DNA from: Costus lasius
Taxonomy: Eukaryota; Streptophyta; Magnoliopsida; Zingiberales; Costaceae
Length of the DNA stretch: 64,000 nt
NCBI GenBank assembly: GCA_027563935.2
Contig: CM050451.1
Span: 103,939,565-104,003,564 of the forward strand
Direction of reading: 5' to 3'
Below, piece after piece: positions 1 to 11,308 of this stretch. Within the stretch, counting starts at the first letter, position 1. Each line of letters begins with the position of its first letter. The notes beneath the pieces were generated by a model. It ran no database searches, was not told the DNA's origin, and saw only the letters and a program-made list of their open reading frames with translations. The translations under genes were made by a program, and so were the position numbers.

Positions 1-149
1 CAACGCCAGTGTGCGCTGCCTCAGCCGCGGATATTGCCGGAACGGGAATCGGGTCTGCGGCAGGGGAAGGGCCACTCGCACCCTTCGCCTCTCAGCCTCA
101 TCGGCATCCCTCCTGACGCCGGGAATCGTCGTCGAAGCTCGCCGACCAG

Positions 150-503
150 ATGCCAAAATATAGGGAACGCTTAACTCAATGCTTGATTACCGAGTATCTG
201 AAGACATTTTTAATAGAGGATGAGTTTCCTTCATCGGATGATTTCTCGGTCTCCTCAAATGCTATGATGAACGCCCTAGCTACCTTTGGAGTTTCAATAG
301 TTCTATGGGAGGAGATCAGCGAGAAAATTTTGACAAGTCTAAAGAAAATTGAATCGTGCAAGTCTGAGATGGACAATGAGAAAATGGTGTTACTAAATTT
401 TTTGAAGCATGTAGATATGGAGAATCGCAAACAGTCAGAAGATTATCAACACTTACTAGACAAAACAAAGCAGATAGATCAGAAAATGGAAACGCTGGCA
501 TAG
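150..503 (+). CDS. Unrecognised 117-residue open frame, possibly part of an exon
   Basis: An ATG-initiated frame encodes a hydrophilic, probably helical peptide rich in Glu, Lys, Ser and Leu. Its second half has a coiled-coil-like pattern (LKKIES, KQSEDYQHLLDKTKQIDQKME). I recognise no family, and there is no signal peptide or membrane segment. The preceding 149 bases are GC-rich and open in another frame, so this could be an exon of a gene that starts outside the window. It lies upstream of the clathrin light chain remnant on the same strand but does not look like that protein's N-terminus. It may equally be a chance frame or old transposon debris. Confidence 0.2.
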   Translation: MPKYRERLTQCLITEYLKTFLIEDEFPSSDDFSVSSNAMMNALATFGVSIVLWEEISEKILTSLKKIESCKSEMDNEKMVLLNFLKHVDMENRKQSEDYQHLLDKTKQIDQKMETLA

Positions 504-1208
504 AGAAAGTGTCGTATAAGTTTAGATTTAGAAGCAACGAATGCCAGCCTAACAAACAACAATAGACTCAAAAGAAGAAAGTCAGCCAGAGACAAATATG
601 ACTTCGGAGCTCAAAATTCTCAATTCCTTGAATGATTCAATTTCCTAGCTCAGTGTATAGATATGTAGATGATATTGATTGTTTGGAGCGGTATTGATTG
701 TTTGGATCCAAGCTTTGTTATGTTGTTGATCTTTTGATTACGTTGCGTTAACAATTTCTAAAATGGAGGTCGTGGAATTGATTTACCTGATTATTGAGTG
801 GTCTTTACGATGCTATAGATGGTTATAAGATCTCTATAGTTGGTTTGCTTCTTCTGGTTGGTGTTTTGATCTATGATCTAATTCTGCGCCAACTGTCTGT
901 ATTCCCAAATAGAACCAAAAAAGGTGGTGACAGGATGATTCTATACATTCTTTGTGTGGAACGTAGTGCTTCACAATTTTTTTTTTTTGCTTCCATCATA
1001 TAAATTCAGTCATCGAACTATCTCGCACTGTTTTTGACAATGGTAAATTAGTGTTATATATAATATATACAAATGCTAGAATTAAGTATATAAATTATAC
1101 AAGTTGCCTCATTCCCTAACAATGTTGCTCTCGAAGTTCATATGCTTTGTTGGAAAATGTATTATTGGAAGGTACATTACTGGTCTTGTAAATAATAATT
1201 CAAACAAT
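504..1208. other. Non-coding stretch, nothing recognised
   Basis: AT-leaning sequence without a credible coding frame. A short open frame at 794-1003 has no recognisable content. I see no terminal repeats or target duplications here. Confidence 0.4.
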
Positions 1209-1216
1209 ATTAAGAT

Positions 1217-1658
1217 TAGGGGTGAGCAAACGGTACTGGTACCGAAGTACCATACCAAACTTTTCGGTACTTTGGTACTTCGGTACTTCGGTACCGGTAC
1301 CGAAATTTTATTCGGGAAATCGGTACCGGTACTAGTACCTAAAAACTATTTCAGGAAAATCCCGAAGTACCGAAGTCCCGATTTTTCATGTATTATTTAA
1401 TTAAAAAAATAATATTTATATATTAATATTCGGTATTTTTTGATACAAATACAGAAATACGTAAATTAGAATAAAAAATATTCGGGATTCCGGGAAATCG
1501 GTACCGATACCAATTTTATTTCGGGAAATCGGTACCGGTACCGAACTCCCGAAGTAGAATTCGGTATCGGTACCGGTACCTATAATTTGAGGTTCGGGAG
1601 TTCGGTACCGAAAGTTCGGTACAGGTACCGGTACCGAAATCCTGATTGCTCTCCCCTA
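1217..1658. mobile_element. Non-autonomous hAT-type element with GGTACCG subterminal array
   Basis: The left end reads TAGGGGTGAGCA and the right end, reverse-complemented, reads TAGGGGAGAGCA. The flanks carry an imperfect 8-bp target duplication: ATTAAGAT at 1209-1216 and ATTAGGAT at 1659-1666. The 442-bp interior is dominated by GGTACCG and GAAGTACCG words, which contain the palindrome GGTACC, on both sides of a short AT-rich centre. There is no coding capacity. The duplication size and termini fit hAT-superfamily elements of the SIMPLEHAT kind. The same terminus is found at 10451, 26928, 47441 and 54942. Confidence 0.8.
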
Positions 1659-1965
1659 ATTAGGATTGTATCTAAGGGCCTCAATATATAGAGGCCTTAT
1701 GTTATCCATTATTTTTCAGTACATTAGTAAAAATATTTTCTTGTGCAAATCATTGTTATTTTCCAAATCTCTATTATTTCTCCTCCACTCTCTTAACTTA
1801 TTTATAAATTCCAATCCTGCCTTTCACTAGAACTGTTGTGTATAGTTGGTTTGCTTGTTCTTATTATTTTTTTAAAAAAAGAACGAACTAGAAATCAATA
1901 TAAATGAGGCTTTTTCATTGCCGTACTTCGTTGGGGTTGACAGTTTTGTTGAGGGTTATGATAGG

Positions 1966-3423
1966 TGTTAGGCCCAAGCCCAACTCGTGGCCCAAACCCA
2001 GCCGCTTCGGGGAAGCGGGCTGGCGGGTCGAGTTCGGGTGGCTTAACGGGTCGGGCGACCCGTTTGGATGACTTGAGCTAGGGCTACAGTGCCCTTAGTT
2101 ACTATGCGCGAACGTGTGCGTTCGACGCGAGAGAGGCGGCGGCGTCTCTCCACTCCCTCTCCCCGATTGCATCTCCCCTCCGTCGAGTGCAGCTCCGGCG
2201 AGGATTCCGCAGCGGCGGCGGACTCCGGCAACTTCCCGGTGGGTTGTGTGTGGCGGTGCGGGATGCATCAGAGCAAGGGGCAACGTTCCCCTTTTCCTTC
2301 CTCCGCTTGTGTCTTCGACATCGCCGGTGGTGGAGCCGACGGACGGACGTCCGCCAAGGTAAGATTCTACCTCCTCCCGCTCTGGCTCCATCCGGCGTGT
2401 AGGTCTTCGTCGGTGAGCGTCACCGACATCTCCTTTTTCCCTTCACCGTGTCTCCCGTTCTCCTTGTTTCCGGCGAGAGCGGGGCTGCCCAGCGAAACTG
2501 GTTTCGTCCGGCAGGTCTAGGGGTTTCGGTCCCCTTTTTGGCGACGTCCGGCGGAGCTTTCTCCGGCGTCCCCTGTTTCTGGCGAACGTGGGGCACGGCT
2601 CCCTTCTCTTGGTTGGCGTCCGACGAACAGCAGCTAGTTCGCCAGCGCTACCAGTTGTTCTGGCGAGGTTGGGCTCGGCCGGACGGTGCTCCGGCGAGCC
2701 TCAGGCGGGTCTCCGGCGAGCTTCGGCTGCCGACCTATTGCCTCGTTTTCCGTGCATGTGCCTTCAACTGGTTCTGAACGCGGCTCCCATTCCCGGCCGA
2801 TCAGCTGCCCTCGGTCGGCGTCTTCCTCTCTCTGGCTCCCTGAGCCTTGCGCTCCCGGCCGAGTCGTCTTTCACGGTCGGCGATTCCTCGCCCCTCTCCG
2901 CGCTCCGGTCAAGTGCGCCGGCCATGTGTGATGTTGCTCGGCTTTGCCGGTTTGTTGTGCCGGATGTCTGTGAGACGTCCCTTTTGGGCAAACGGTGAGT
3001 TCAACGTTTGCGAGACGTCCCTTTTGGGCGAGCGGTGAGTTCGACCGCCTGCGTGTGGTCTAGTCGGAGTTAGGGCATGTGCCCGGCATCCTACGTGACG
3101 TTGTTTCTTTTCTTGTGTACCGGACTCGTTCGTACGCTGCGCCGGCGTCGAGTCTCGGGTGATGTATTTATATGGTCGTTGGAGCTAGTTCGTGCAGCAG
3201 TCCTTGGGGAGACGCGTGGCGATCTCTGACTCGTTGAGACGAGCAGACAAGTGGTCGCTTTGGATAGGCTGAGGAGTTCGTCGAGGACGTGCTCCTGCCG
3301 GTCACACTGGAATCAGTGGTTCGACTACTTAGCCCCTGCGTGGACGTGCTTGGGTGTAAGTCAAATGTTGACTTGCTTGTATTTTATTAAAAAAAATTTA
3401 TTAGCATAATCCTGGGCGTGACA
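1966..3423. mobile_element. Solo LTR (TGTTAGGCC...GTGACA)
   Basis: A 1458-bp GC-rich block starts TGTTAGGCCC and ends GGGCGTGACA. It is flanked by a perfect 5-bp duplication ATAGG (1961-1965 and 3424-3428). No primer-binding site, polypurine tract or polyprotein adjoins it, so it is a solo LTR left by LTR-LTR recombination. A segment of about 40 bp containing GAGACGTCCCTTTTGGGC is duplicated in tandem near 2970-3040. Open frames inside are short, overlap on both strands and reflect GC content only. A related LTR lies at 62068-63822. The size and termini suggest Ty3/gypsy, but no internal region confirms it. Confidence 0.8.
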
Positions 3424-3428
3424 ATAGG

Positions 3429-3758
3429 TTTTAAGCGTTTAACCTGCCTCCTTGATTAAGAAAGGCTAAGCTAATCTTGTAATGTGTTTTAATCTGGATA
3501 AGCATGGAACGAATAACTGATAATAATTGTGGGTTGATAACTGTAATGACATTCGTTTTCCTTAAACCACCACCCTTTAGCATCCAGACTTTGAAGTTCA
3601 CAGGGGTGTTGCAGTTTAACCTATTCTCCAAGTCAAATAAAGTCAAAGGGTTCTTCATGCAATTTCTAATAATCCGTCTTTGAGCATTTTTTGTTGGTGC
3701 TTCTTCAAATATTAGCTTACTATACTGAACATGCAGTAAAAATGCACTTGAACTTCAG
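3429..3758 (+). other. Probable intron sequence upstream of the first recognisable clathrin light chain exon
   Basis: AT-rich sequence between the solo LTR and the splice acceptor (AACTTCAG) at 3751-3758. I find no exon matching the acidic N-terminal half of plant clathrin light chains here or further left, so those exons are probably outside the window or not recognisable. Confidence 0.4.
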
Positions 3759-4384
3759 GAGAAGGAAAAAGGGAGAAGGAGCGGCGAAATGAAATTCTAG
3801 CTGAAGCTGAGGAATTCAAGAAAGCTTTCTATGAGAAAAGGAAATTGAACGCTGAAACAAATAAGGCACAGAACAGAGAAAGGGAAAAGGTTAAACTAGT
3901 GCTTGTTGCTGCTGCTCATGATTCTATGTTTAGTTAAGAAACATGTGAATTGATATATTGACGATCTGCATGTCTTAAAGCATTATTATTTTGTTTATAA
4001 CCAGCTCTATCTAGCCAACCAAGAGAAGTTCCATGCAACTGCAGATAAACAATACTGGAAAGCTATATCAGAGCTTATCCCCCATGAGATAGCCAACATC
4101 GAGAAGAGGAGAGGAAAGAAGGATCAGGAGAAGAAACCTTCAATCACCGTGATCCAAGGTCCTAAACCTGGGAAACCCACTGATCTTGCACGGATGCGCC
4201 AGGTACTGGTGAAGCTAAAACATACCCCGCCACCGCACATGGTACCTCCACCACCAGCCAAGGATTCCAAAGATGGCGCTGCCCCTGCTGTTGCAGGAAA
4301 ACAATCTGCAACACCTGCCAAGGATGCTAAAGATGGTGCTGCCGCTGCTGGAAAGCAAGAAGCATCACCAGCCAAGGATGCCAA

Positions 4385-5187
4385 TGTTGGAAAATTTCCG
4401 ATAATAGAATTTCCGGACCGTAACAGGCTCGTAATCTTTTTTTTTGTTGATCGCGATAAATTTTCCCTGTATGTGGCTCACATGTTTTTGAGGTTTAATT
4501 AAGCCAACTTGATTCTAATCGACATCTGATTCGCTGATAGAATGGGCCCGACCCGTGATGATGGGGTGGGTATAAAAGTGGGTCAGCGAATGGGTTAGTC
4601 AACCCTCTCCTCTTCCTTATTTGGAATTAAAGTTTATTTGGAAATCAAATTAGTTTGGATGGATGAGATTAATTGGGATTGATCGTGTGGTTAGAATTAA
4701 TTGATAATGAATTATTTATTAATTAATTCTAAATAAGCCTAAGAGAGATTAAGGAATTGATTAACCTAAATTGTTTTTCCATAAAAACAACAAATTCCTT
4801 TATTCTCTCTCACACACGCAATTCGAAGCATTCTCAATTGCAATTTCCAAATCGAAGAGGCGGACGGCGATTTAATTTCTCACCTCTCTCTCTCGCACTT
4901 TTTTCGAGAAAGACTAATAGTAAAAGAAATTAATTGCTTCCGTCTTCAAGCTCTCTGATTTCCATCTCCTGATCATCGAGGAGAAACTAAAAGGCAAAGG
5001 AAAGAGGCGAAAAGGCATACTCTTCCAATCCCCACCAGAATCGTCTGCGATGGAGAAAGGTACACAGTTTAATTTTAGTTTGAATCCTAGAACGCATGAT
5101 AGTTGATTAATTATTGTGTTAAAAGATCTGTTGCGTTTATTCCGCTGCGCATTAATGATATCTGATCTGCATGTTTTAAAACCAACA
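4385..5187 (+). repeat. 5' LTR of the copia element
   Basis: An 803-bp LTR beginning TGTTGGAAAATT and ending AAAACCAACA, with short inverted ends TGTTGG/CCAACA. Its end is set by the adjoining primer-binding site and by the identical end at 9095. Its first bases supply the artificial C-terminal codons of the interrupted clathrin light chain frame. Confidence 0.92.
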
Positions 5188-5189
5188 AG

Positions 5190-5202
5190 TGGTATCAGAG
5201 GG
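5190..5202 (+). other. Primer-binding site, tRNA-Met type
   Basis: TGGTATCAGAGGG lies two bases after the 5' LTR and matches the usual plant initiator tRNA-Met primer-binding motif. Confidence 0.85.
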
Positions 5203-5648
5203 AAGTTTTAACACCTAATTAATTGCTATGCATGCTTGGATTCAGTAATAGCATGTTTTTCATTGTTATAAAATTAGGGTTCATGCTAGAATTGTGTTAA
5301 TTGCATGTTTTAATGTTTTAATTTTGCAATGATGAAACTTAGGGTGCATGCTAGTGCAAACGAACATTGTATGCAAATTTACTGATTGAATAATTTTGTC
5401 GTCGAGACGGTCACGGCCGTGATGTACATCACGGTCTGGCCGTAACGGTCTCGGCAATTGCATGTATTGATACCTAGCGCGTCACGGCCGTGATGACTGT
5501 AACAGCCTGGCCGTAATGCGCTTAATAAGTGAAAATTGCATGAAACAAAAATTATTCTGTATAGGCATTTGCGTGGAAAAGATGTATGGAATTGAAGTAT
5601 ATTCCATAATTAATGTCTTTGTTTAAAATTAAATTGTTTATTGAATAG

Positions 5649-5889
5649 GAAGCATGTTAGTCTCCACAGAGGCCTTGCTTAAAATGATTATAAACACTAA
5701 TTTTAAACTTAGAAATTAATAGCCCATACTTAGATTAATTATTTATTGAAAAGAGAGCATGTTAGTCTCCACAGAGGCCTTGCTCTATTGTTATAAATAT
5801 TAAATCTAAGTATACATAATTGTAACCCGTACATAGATTAAATATTTATTGTAATGAGAGCATGTTAGTCTCCACAGAGGCCTTGCTCT
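5649..5889 (+). repeat. Three regularly spaced copies of a leader motif in the copia 5' untranslated region
   Basis: A motif of about 31-34 bp containing GCATGTTAGTCTCCACAGAGG and CCTTGCTT/CT occurs at 5649-5679, 5753-5786 and 5856-5889. The spacing is close to 104 bp, and AT-rich linkers (ATAAATATTAAATC) follow copies two and three. A second motif, GCCCACAGGT, recurs near 5993, 6070 and 6164. These lie between the primer site and the polyprotein start, where packaging, dimerisation or translation signals are expected. Their function is not known to me. Confidence 0.8.
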
Positions 5890-6210
5890 AATGTTATAAA
5901 TATTAAATCTTTGTACACACAACTGTTTAAAATTATGAGAATGACAGTAAGGTATTTGAACAGTTAAGTTTGCTGATTATAAGCTAGGAGGTTGCCCACA
6001 GGTGAACCATTGCTTATAATCACAAACAATTAGAGAGATTAACCATTATGTTCGCTTGGTGTGATGCTAGCCCACAGGTGACATTCACATCAAGTTGTGG
6101 CATAATTGGTTATCTATAAAAGATAAAAGTTCTGGTATCTCAATAGTTATGTATTAAAGTGTTGCCCACAGGTCATTTTAATACATGTTATAAAATCTGA
6201 ATCTGAATTA

Positions 6211-8991
6211 ATGTTAACTCAAAGAATTAATGTTGAGCATGTTTTATGGTTTGCAGCTTCTTCTACCTTGTATACATTGGGGAATGCCTCAGTAAAGTTC
6301 AATGGTTTGAACTATGCCGAGTGGTCTGATCAGATCCAATTTCACCTGTGTGTATTGGATGTAGACCAGGCATTGTCCGAACCACAGCCTCAACCTATAA
6401 CTGATTCGAGTACAGAGGCAGAGAAAGCTACTTTCAAAGCCTGGGAAAGATCGAATAAGTTATGCCTGATGCTGATGAGAATGACAATGGCAGAAAATGT
6501 TAAACCCTCAATACCCAAGACTATGAATGCAAGGGAATTACTTACTTTTATTAGAGAGCATTCACAATCGGACTTGGCTGATAAGTCCATTGTGGGATCC
6601 CTCATGACTGAGCTTACCACTAAGAGATTTGATTGGTCTAAGCCCATTCATGAGCATGTAACTGAGATGTCAAACTTGGCTGCAAAGCTTAAAGTTTTAG
6701 ATATGGAGGTGTCAGAAAGTATGCTTGTACAGTTTATTATGATATCTCTTCCTACTAAATTTGGCCAGTTCCAGGTAAATTATAATACCATTAAAGATAA
6801 GTGGACACTAAAAGAATTAAAGGCCATGTTAGTTCAGGAGGAAGGGAGACTCAGAAAAGCTAAAGGGCACTCCATACACTTTGCACAGTTTGATAGTGGC
6901 AATAGCAGTAAAGGTCAACCATCAAGGAAAAATAAGGGTAAAAAGAAAGGAAAGGGCATTGCTAAAGTTTCCAATGCTCCTAACTTCAAAGGACCCAGAT
7001 GCCATTTCTGTAGGAAGGAAGGGCATATAAAGGTGGACTGTCCTAAAAGGAAGGCTTGGTTTGAAAAGAAAGGTATTTATTACATTTCTGTATGTTTAGA
7101 AACCAACCTTGTTGAAGTTCCTTATAATACTTGGTGGTTAGATTCTGGTGCATCTACTCATGTGTCTCATATTAAACAGGGATTTCTTTCGATCCAGCCC
7201 ATAATAGGAGCTGAACAGTATTTGCTCATGGGAAACAGGATGAAGGCACCTATTGAAGGAATTGGGACTTACAGGATGATCTTGGACACTGGCTGTCATC
7301 TAGATCTGGAAAAGTGTATTTATGTTCCTTCTTGTGCTAGAAATCTTGTATCTCTAGGGAAACTGGATGTATTGAATTTTAATTTTGAAATTGGACATGG
7401 TGTATTTTCATTATTCAGAAATAAGTACTATTATGGTTCTGGTACTTTAATTGATGATTTATACCGTTTCAATCTCGATGTTAATTATGCTGAATCCCTG
7501 TTTGTTGTTGAACATAGTTCTGGTTTAAAACGTAGTGCATCTGATGAACGGTCTGCATACTTGTGGCATAGACGACTAGGTCACGTATCCAAAGAAAGGA
7601 TAATGAGGTTGATGAAATGTAATATCATACCTCAATTGGATTTAAGTGACTTAGGTGTGTGTGTTGATTGTATTAAGGGTAAACAATCAAAGCACACAGC
7701 AAAGGGCCCTGCCACAAGAAGCAGTCAACTTTTAGAGTTGATACACACTGATATATGTGGTCCTTTCGATATCCCGTCATGGGGTGGAGAAAGATACTTT
7801 ATCACCTTTATAGATGATTTCTCACGGTTTGGTTATGTCTATCTTCTCCATGAAAAGTCTCAATCTGTGGATGTCCTAAAGACATTTATAGATGAGGTGG
7901 AAAGGCAACTAGACAGAAAGGTAAAAGTGGTGAGATCAGATAGAGGTGGTGAGTTTTATGGTAAGATTGGTTCAAGCGGGCAGATTCCTGGCCCGTTTAC
8001 AAAGTTCCTCGAAAGTCGAGGCATTTGTGCGCAATACACAATGCCTTATACACCACAGCAAAACGGTGTAGCTGAAAGGCGTAATCGTACTCTTATGGAT
8101 ATGGTTAGGAGCATGTTTATAAATAGTAACTTACCCCAGTCCTTGTGGATGTATGCATTAAGGACTGCTGTGTACCTCTTAAACCGGGTTCCTAGTAAAA
8201 CAGTTCCTGAGACTCCTTATGAACTGTGGAATGGAAGGAAACCCAGTTTAAGACATCTCCATGTTTGGGGATGCCCAGCAGAAGTAAAGGTATACAACCC
8301 ACATGAAAAGAAATTAGATTCTAGGACAGTCAGTGGATTTTTCATTGGCTATCCTGAAAAATCTAAAGGGTATAGATTCTATTGTCCTAACCATAGTACG
8401 AGGATTGTTGAGTCTGGTAATGCTAGGTTCATTGAGATTGGAGAGGTCAGTGGGAGTGGGAAACCACAGACATTGGACATTCAGGAGGTTCAGGTGGACT
8501 TAGTTCCATCTGACATCCCGAATGAAATAGTTGTCCCAAGTGTTGTAGTACAGTCCAACAACACACAGGAACAACCTGAAAATGATCCAGTGCCACTGAA
8601 TGAAAGTGAATCCAATGAACCAGTCACAGGTAATGACAACGTGAGTGAACCACAGGAAATAGTATTGAGGAGGTCTGTAAGGCAAAGACGCTCCGCTATT
8701 CCATATGACTTTGTGGTATACTCAGTTGAGAATGAATGTGACTTAAGCATTGACAAAGATCCAGTCTCAGTCCATGAGGCCATGGAAAGTGACAATTCAA
8801 TAAAATGGATTGATGCTATGAATGATGAGTTAAAATCTATGGCAGATAATCAGGTATGGGACCTTGTTGAATTGCCTGAAGGGTGTAAAAGAGTCGGCTG
8901 TAAGTGGATCTTTAAGACCAAGCGTGACTCTTCCAATCCCCACCAGAATCGTCTGCGATGGAGAAAGGTACACAGTTTAATTTTAGTTTGA
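6211..8991 (+). pseudogene. Copia gag-pol polyprotein truncated in RT
   Basis: One 926-codon frame. Gag occupies roughly residues 20-260, with a CCHC knuckle CHFCRKEGHIKVDC at about 265. The protease motif WWLDSGASTHVSH is near 308, the GAG-preintegrase segment LWHRRLGHVS near 450, and the integrase core starts near 510 (HTDICGPF, SDRGGEF, PQQNGVAERRN). The RT N-terminus (CKWIFKTKRDS) is near 898-908. From about 8927 the frame reads into 3' LTR sequence and stops at 8989-8991, so the RT catalytic YVDD region and RNase H are absent. No internal stop or frameshift precedes the deletion. The start at 6211 is the first in-frame ATG and is not certain. The element cannot reverse-transcribe itself. 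Confidence 0.93.
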
Positions 8992-9095
8992 ATCCTAGAA
9001 CGCATGATAGTTGATTAATTATTGTGTTAAAAGATCTGTTGCGTTTATTCCGCTGCGCATTAATGATATCTGATCTGCATGTTTTAAAACCAACA
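8927..9095 (+). repeat. 3' LTR remnant of the copia element
   Basis: 169 bp matching 5019-5187 with no difference that I can see by eye. It is fused at ACTC to RT coding sequence, showing an internal deletion that removed the rest of pol and the first four fifths of the LTR. Confidence 0.92.
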
Positions 9096-9203
9096 GCCAA
9101 AGCTAATGGTACCGATGCCCCACCAAGTGAAGAGCAACTAGCAACTCCAGACAAGGTAGAGGAGCAACCAGAGAAAGCACCAGCACCATCTCCAGATGCT
9201 TGA

Positions 9204-10442
9204 TTCTATTGCATTTCTTTAAGATTCACCAATTCAGGTAGAACAGTTAACTTATTCATTCTCTAGAATGAATAAATCCACTCATTCTTGATACCCGAGT
9301 AAGAAATGTTGTACGACTGCAAGTGCCATTGTTTGTTAATGTTCTGTTTTCTGATAAGTTGAGACCCTGCTATTTTCTGATATCGTCTTGTCTGATATTG
9401 TCATTGTTTGTTAACGAGCTCGAGTAAGCTAGTTTCTGCATATCTTCTGCTGTTGCCGTGTCTTGCTTGACTCTGGTTTCTTCCAGATCTATATTTGTTC
9501 TGAATCTATGTTAGATCAGCTACTCAGCTACTGTCTCAAGTTATTTTGATGCCAAAGCCGCTGTCTATTCCATCCCACATTTGTCAGTTTCACGCCATCC
9601 AGTGTGCAGATTGCAGAGATGGCTTGAATGCCAACGGAATTTGTGTCGCCAATGTGCCAAATAATAATAAAATAAAACAAAATCCTTTCACACTTAAATG
9701 TCCGGATGAAGTAATTAGGCACGTACGTGCGTGGTCCTCTGTCCTCACAGTTATTTCCCCCGGCTAGCCGTCGCCACAGCACATTAACTCCATCCAATTT
9801 ACACCGCGCAGACAAAACTGTCGCTGACCGCAGTAGATTTTGACCCGCAAACAGCGACAGGCAGACCCGAATTCATTTTACCCCGCATCACGAGCCGAGA
9901 CTCCAACGGTCCGATACGCTCCTCCTTGTCCCATACTGCCACAGCCGTTTCGTTTCTCCGGCTCCCAAAAACAAAACGTTGACGCCATTCCACTTGTACG
10001 TGCTGAATCGTCCAATCTCTTTCACACTTTCTTTTTTTTCTAATTATATAAAAAATATCCTCACCTATTAAAAAACTAATTAGCAACAAGATTTAGATCC
10101 TCAATACACGTTCGAAATCTAAAGCGGACACGGAGTGTGCTCATCATGTAACATGTCATGCTTTGGATGTGATGCCATAATCCACTATTAAAAAGCTCCA
10201 ACAAAATCGACCCATCAACTAACGCATACTCTCAAATTATTATATATATATATATATATAGAAGAAGGCGTAGCCCGCGCTAAAGCCAAATCGAATACAA
10301 ATCGAATTATTTCGATTTCAATGTTTTTGGCTGATAACTAAACGAAACGGCCGACCCCGCCAACGTAACTAACTAATTAAAAGCCCCGTACTTTTTCCTT
10401 GCAGGGGCACTCTTGTAAATTCGGAGGAGATGTAGCACATGG
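9204..10442. other. Clathrin light chain 3' flank and intergenic sequence
   Basis: Begins with the presumed 3' untranslated region of the split gene. No credible coding frame. A (TA)n microsatellite of about 22 bp lies at 10239-10260. Confidence 0.5.
10239..10260. repeat. (TA)n microsatellite
   Basis: Uninterrupted alternating TA for about 22 bp. Confidence 0.9.
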
Positions 10443-10450
10443 GTGACGTA

Positions 10451-10640
10451 TAGAGGTGGCCAACGGGCCGGGCACGGCCCGACACGTTGACCAAGTCAAC
10501 GGGCCGCGGGCGGCCCGCGGCCCTTCTCGGGTCGTGCTGGGCCGGGGGTTCGCGGCCCGCGGGCCGGGCCGGGCATGGCACGGGCTCGTGCCAAGCCCGG
10601 CCCGCGTGCCGGCACGGGCACGACACACGGATTTGGGCGG
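10451..10640. repeat. Left subterminal GGCCCG/CGGGCC array of the hAT element
   Basis: Dense copies of GGGCC, GGCCCG and GGCACG in both orientations. In hAT transposons subterminal repeats are transposase-binding sites, so these words are the likely sites. That is inference here. Confidence 0.8.
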
Positions 10641-11308
10641 CAACGTTCGAAAATTTGAATTTAGCATGCGTTTTTACCCAAATACCCCTATAACGGTTTG
10701 AAAAAATTTAAAAGTTAGGGATATAATTGTCTTTATGTTATAAAATTACCATTTTAGCCCCTTTTAATAATTAAAAATAGGGGATAAATATGTAAATTTA
10801 TACCCAATTCATCCCTATAAATTGACTCCCCAACCCTCTCATTTCTTCACACAAGTATCCAATTAACTTTGGATTAATTTCTTATTCTCTCTTAATATTC
10901 TCTTAATCTCTTTTCTAAGTCTTGAGTTTCAATTAGCCATCAAGATTTCAAAGCTCCCTCGGTCTAGTCACGTGGAGAAGATCAAGTAAGTAGTAAATTA
11001 ATTTACTTTTTGTCTTTTATAATGTAATTGTACTTAAATTTAAATTATTCTAATATAATTTTTTTTATAATTATGTTTAAGTTAAGGTTGTTGAAGGCTG
11101 AAACCTCAACTTCTGAGTTCTTACTAAGCGATCTTCAAACACGTGATAAGGTAATTTTTTAATGTATAATTTATTATTAGTAAGTATTTAATCTTATTTT
11201 ATAAATTTTTTTGGCTAACTTTTAATATTATATGTAGAATTAATTGCGGGATTTAACAATACATGAGATCTTTTGCCATGGGAGCTTGAGGCATTTGAGC
11301 AGGAGCTA

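Larger units (their letters stand above)
4385..9095 (+). mobile_element. Ty1/copia retrotransposon inserted in clathrin light chain, 3' half deleted
   Basis: The element has a complete 5' LTR, primer-binding site, leader, gag-PR-INT and the start of RT. It then jumps directly into the last 169 bp of the 3' LTR. A perfect 5-bp duplication GCCAA (4380-4384, 9096-9100) bounds it. The order protease, integrase, RT within one frame is diagnostic of copia. The missing part is nearly all of RT, RNase H, the polypurine tract and about 634 bp of 3' LTR. I see no difference between the 3' LTR remnant and its 5' counterpart, so the insertion looks recent. Confidence 0.93.
3759..9203 (+). pseudogene. CLC: Clathrin light chain, 3' exons, last exon split by a copia retrotransposon
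   Basis: Clathrin light chain binds the heavy-chain hub and regulates coat assembly at the trans-Golgi network and plasma membrane. Exon 3759-3889 encodes the Lys/Glu-rich helix ([20 protein letters not shown], then FYEKRK), ending at a GT donor at 3890. The last exon opens at 4005 after CCAG with [20 protein letters not shown], then the [10 protein letters not shown] segment and about three PAKD(S/A)KDGAA-like repeats. At 4384 the frame enters an LTR. The true tail resumes at 9096-9203 (ANGTDAPPSEEQ ... APSPDA, stop 9201-9203). Duplication of GCCAA on both sides shows the exon was continuous before insertion. Reading through, the interrupted allele swaps about 35 C-terminal residues for about 39 LTR-encoded ones, stopping at 4500-4502, so the heavy-chain-binding helix could still be made. 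N-terminal exons are not visible. Confidence 0.9.

Noticed and set aside
1230..1640. Possible CRISPR-like or satellite array of GGTACCG
   Set aside because: Units are short, irregular and inverted, with no spacers. The block is bounded by hAT termini and an 8-bp duplication.
2089..2998. Overlapping ORFs in the GC-rich block near the window start
   Set aside because: They lie in a solo LTR bounded by ATAGG and show no conserved protein features.
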